A DNA stretch of 5,530 bases from Gorillibacterium sp. (GTDB taxonomy: Bacteria; Bacillota; Bacilli; Paenibacillales; NBRC-103111): positions 1 through 5,530 of the forward strand of contig JAIMBU010000246.1 in the NCBI GenBank assembly GCA_023511325.1, written 5' to 3'. Below are positions 5,092 through 5,530 of the stretch, piece after piece (within the stretch, counting starts at the first letter, position 1; each line of letters begins with the position of its first letter). The position numbers and the translations under genes were made by a program. The notes under the pieces were generated by a model. That model was not told the origin of the DNA, did not search any database, and saw nothing but the letters and a program-made list of their open reading frames with translations.

Positions 5092-5530
5092 GTGACAAAT
5101 CCAGCCATCCTGTCATTCATTATGTCAAGAGTCCAAATGAATTGGAACCATTTCAAGTCAAGGTTGCTGCTTAAATATGCCTTGTCTTATATTCTCATGT
5201 TTCTCATTCCCTTGAGCAGCGTTACCATATTCGTTTATGAAAACGCAGTCAATAGCCTCCGCTTTGAAATCGAGCAATCCAATGTCAATCAGCTGAATCA
5301 GGTTAGATTGACAATAGACGACCGTATGGCTGAGCTGCAGGAAATCTCCAGCAGAATTTCTTATGACGAACACCTTACTCCTTATATGGTGCGGCATCCC
5401 TATTATAGCCGCGAAGCGATTCAAACTTTAGCCAACTATAAAGCCAATAGTGGCATTCTGGAGGATCTTCTTCTCTACTTTCATGGCGATACAATCATTT
5501 ACTCGCACAACGGCTTGACGGATCTGAACG
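5092..5530 (+). CDS. Membrane-anchored sensory regulator, N-terminal part (probable AraC family), cut by window edge
   Basis: 146 codons are visible from the GTG start and the gene continues past the right edge. Residues 1-21 form a polar, positively charged cytoplasmic tail (HFKSRLLLKY). Residues about 24-46 are a hydrophobic membrane helix (ALSYILMFLIPLSSVTIFVY). After it comes an extracytoplasmic helix (about 47-85, FEIEQSNVNQLNQVRLTIDD) and the start of a Cache-like sensor domain, with LEDLLLYFHGDTIIYSH near 123-139. This N-terminal design is typical of the long (about 750 residue) AraC-type regulators of Paenibacillus (YtdP/YesS-like), whose DNA-binding domain is at the far C-terminus, outside the window. 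A YesM-like sensor histidine kinase is the main alternative. It is divergent from the sugar-acid operon and may control it, or a transporter further right. Confidence 0.72.
   Translation, partial: MTNPAILSFIMSRVQMNWNHFKSRLLLKYALSYILMFLIPLSSVTIFVYENAVNSLRFEIEQSNVNQLNQVRLTIDDRMAELQEISSRISYDEHLTPYMVRHPYYSREAIQTLANYKANSGILEDLLLYFHGDTIIYSHNGLTDLN

Noticed and set aside
5158..5424. 88-codon open frame on the minus strand
   Set aside because: It lies antisense inside the rightward regulator gene, which has a good ribosome binding site, a membrane helix and family-like sequence. The antisense frame has no comparable support.
1..5530. CRISPR array, tRNA, insertion sequence or phage genes
   Set aside because: There are no regularly spaced repeats, no tRNA-like cloverleaf, no transposase or integrase motif and no terminal inverted repeats with target duplications.

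Overview
The window looks chromosomal and Gram-positive. It has strong AAGGAG-type ribosome binding sites about 9 bases from the starts, GTG starts, moderate GC in genes and very AT-rich intergenic DNA. It also carries the N-terminus of a large membrane-anchored AraC-type regulator of the kind abundant in Paenibacillus. I infer Paenibacillus or a close relative of the Bacillales; no marker gene in the window proves it.

Layout. Bases 1-158 are AT-rich with no convincing gene; a possible leftward promoter lies at 91-118, bracketed by two copies of a 9-base direct repeat. A strong, nearly symmetric hairpin at 159-198 terminates the leftward operon. Bases 263-4943 are one tightly packed five-gene operon on the minus strand. 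In order of transcription it holds a COG3964-type amidohydrolase/deacetylase (4943-3840), a DgaE-type PLP-dependent ammonia-lyase (3862-2750), a DgaF-type 2-dehydro-3-deoxy-phosphogluconate (KDPG) aldolase (2757-2002), a PfkB-family sugar kinase of the 2-keto-3-deoxygluconate (KDG) kinase type (2009-996) and a GntR/UTRA regulator (994-263). Genes overlap by 23, 8 and 8 bases, and the last pair is separated by one base. A 148-base divergent intergenic region (4944-5091) holds a perfect 12-bp palindrome over a consensus -10 box. From 5092 a rightward gene begins that runs off the window; it encodes a membrane protein with an extracytoplasmic sensor segment, probably an AraC-family regulator.

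How the genes work together (inference from families). The amidohydrolase would remove an acyl group from an acylated sugar acid, most simply an N-acyl-2-amino-2-deoxy-aldonate. DgaE would eliminate ammonia to give a 2-keto-3-deoxy sugar acid. The kinase would phosphorylate either the amino acid-sugar before this step or the KDG after it. The aldolase would then split KDPG into pyruvate and glyceraldehyde-3-phosphate. In the characterised Salmonella dga system the substrate is phosphorylated by a mannose-family PTS during uptake. Here no PTS gene is visible and a kinase sits in the operon instead, which points to non-PTS uptake. The GntR protein is the likely local, autoregulated repressor, and the divergent membrane regulator may sense the extracellular substrate. 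No CRISPR, tRNA, rRNA, insertion sequence or phage gene was seen.
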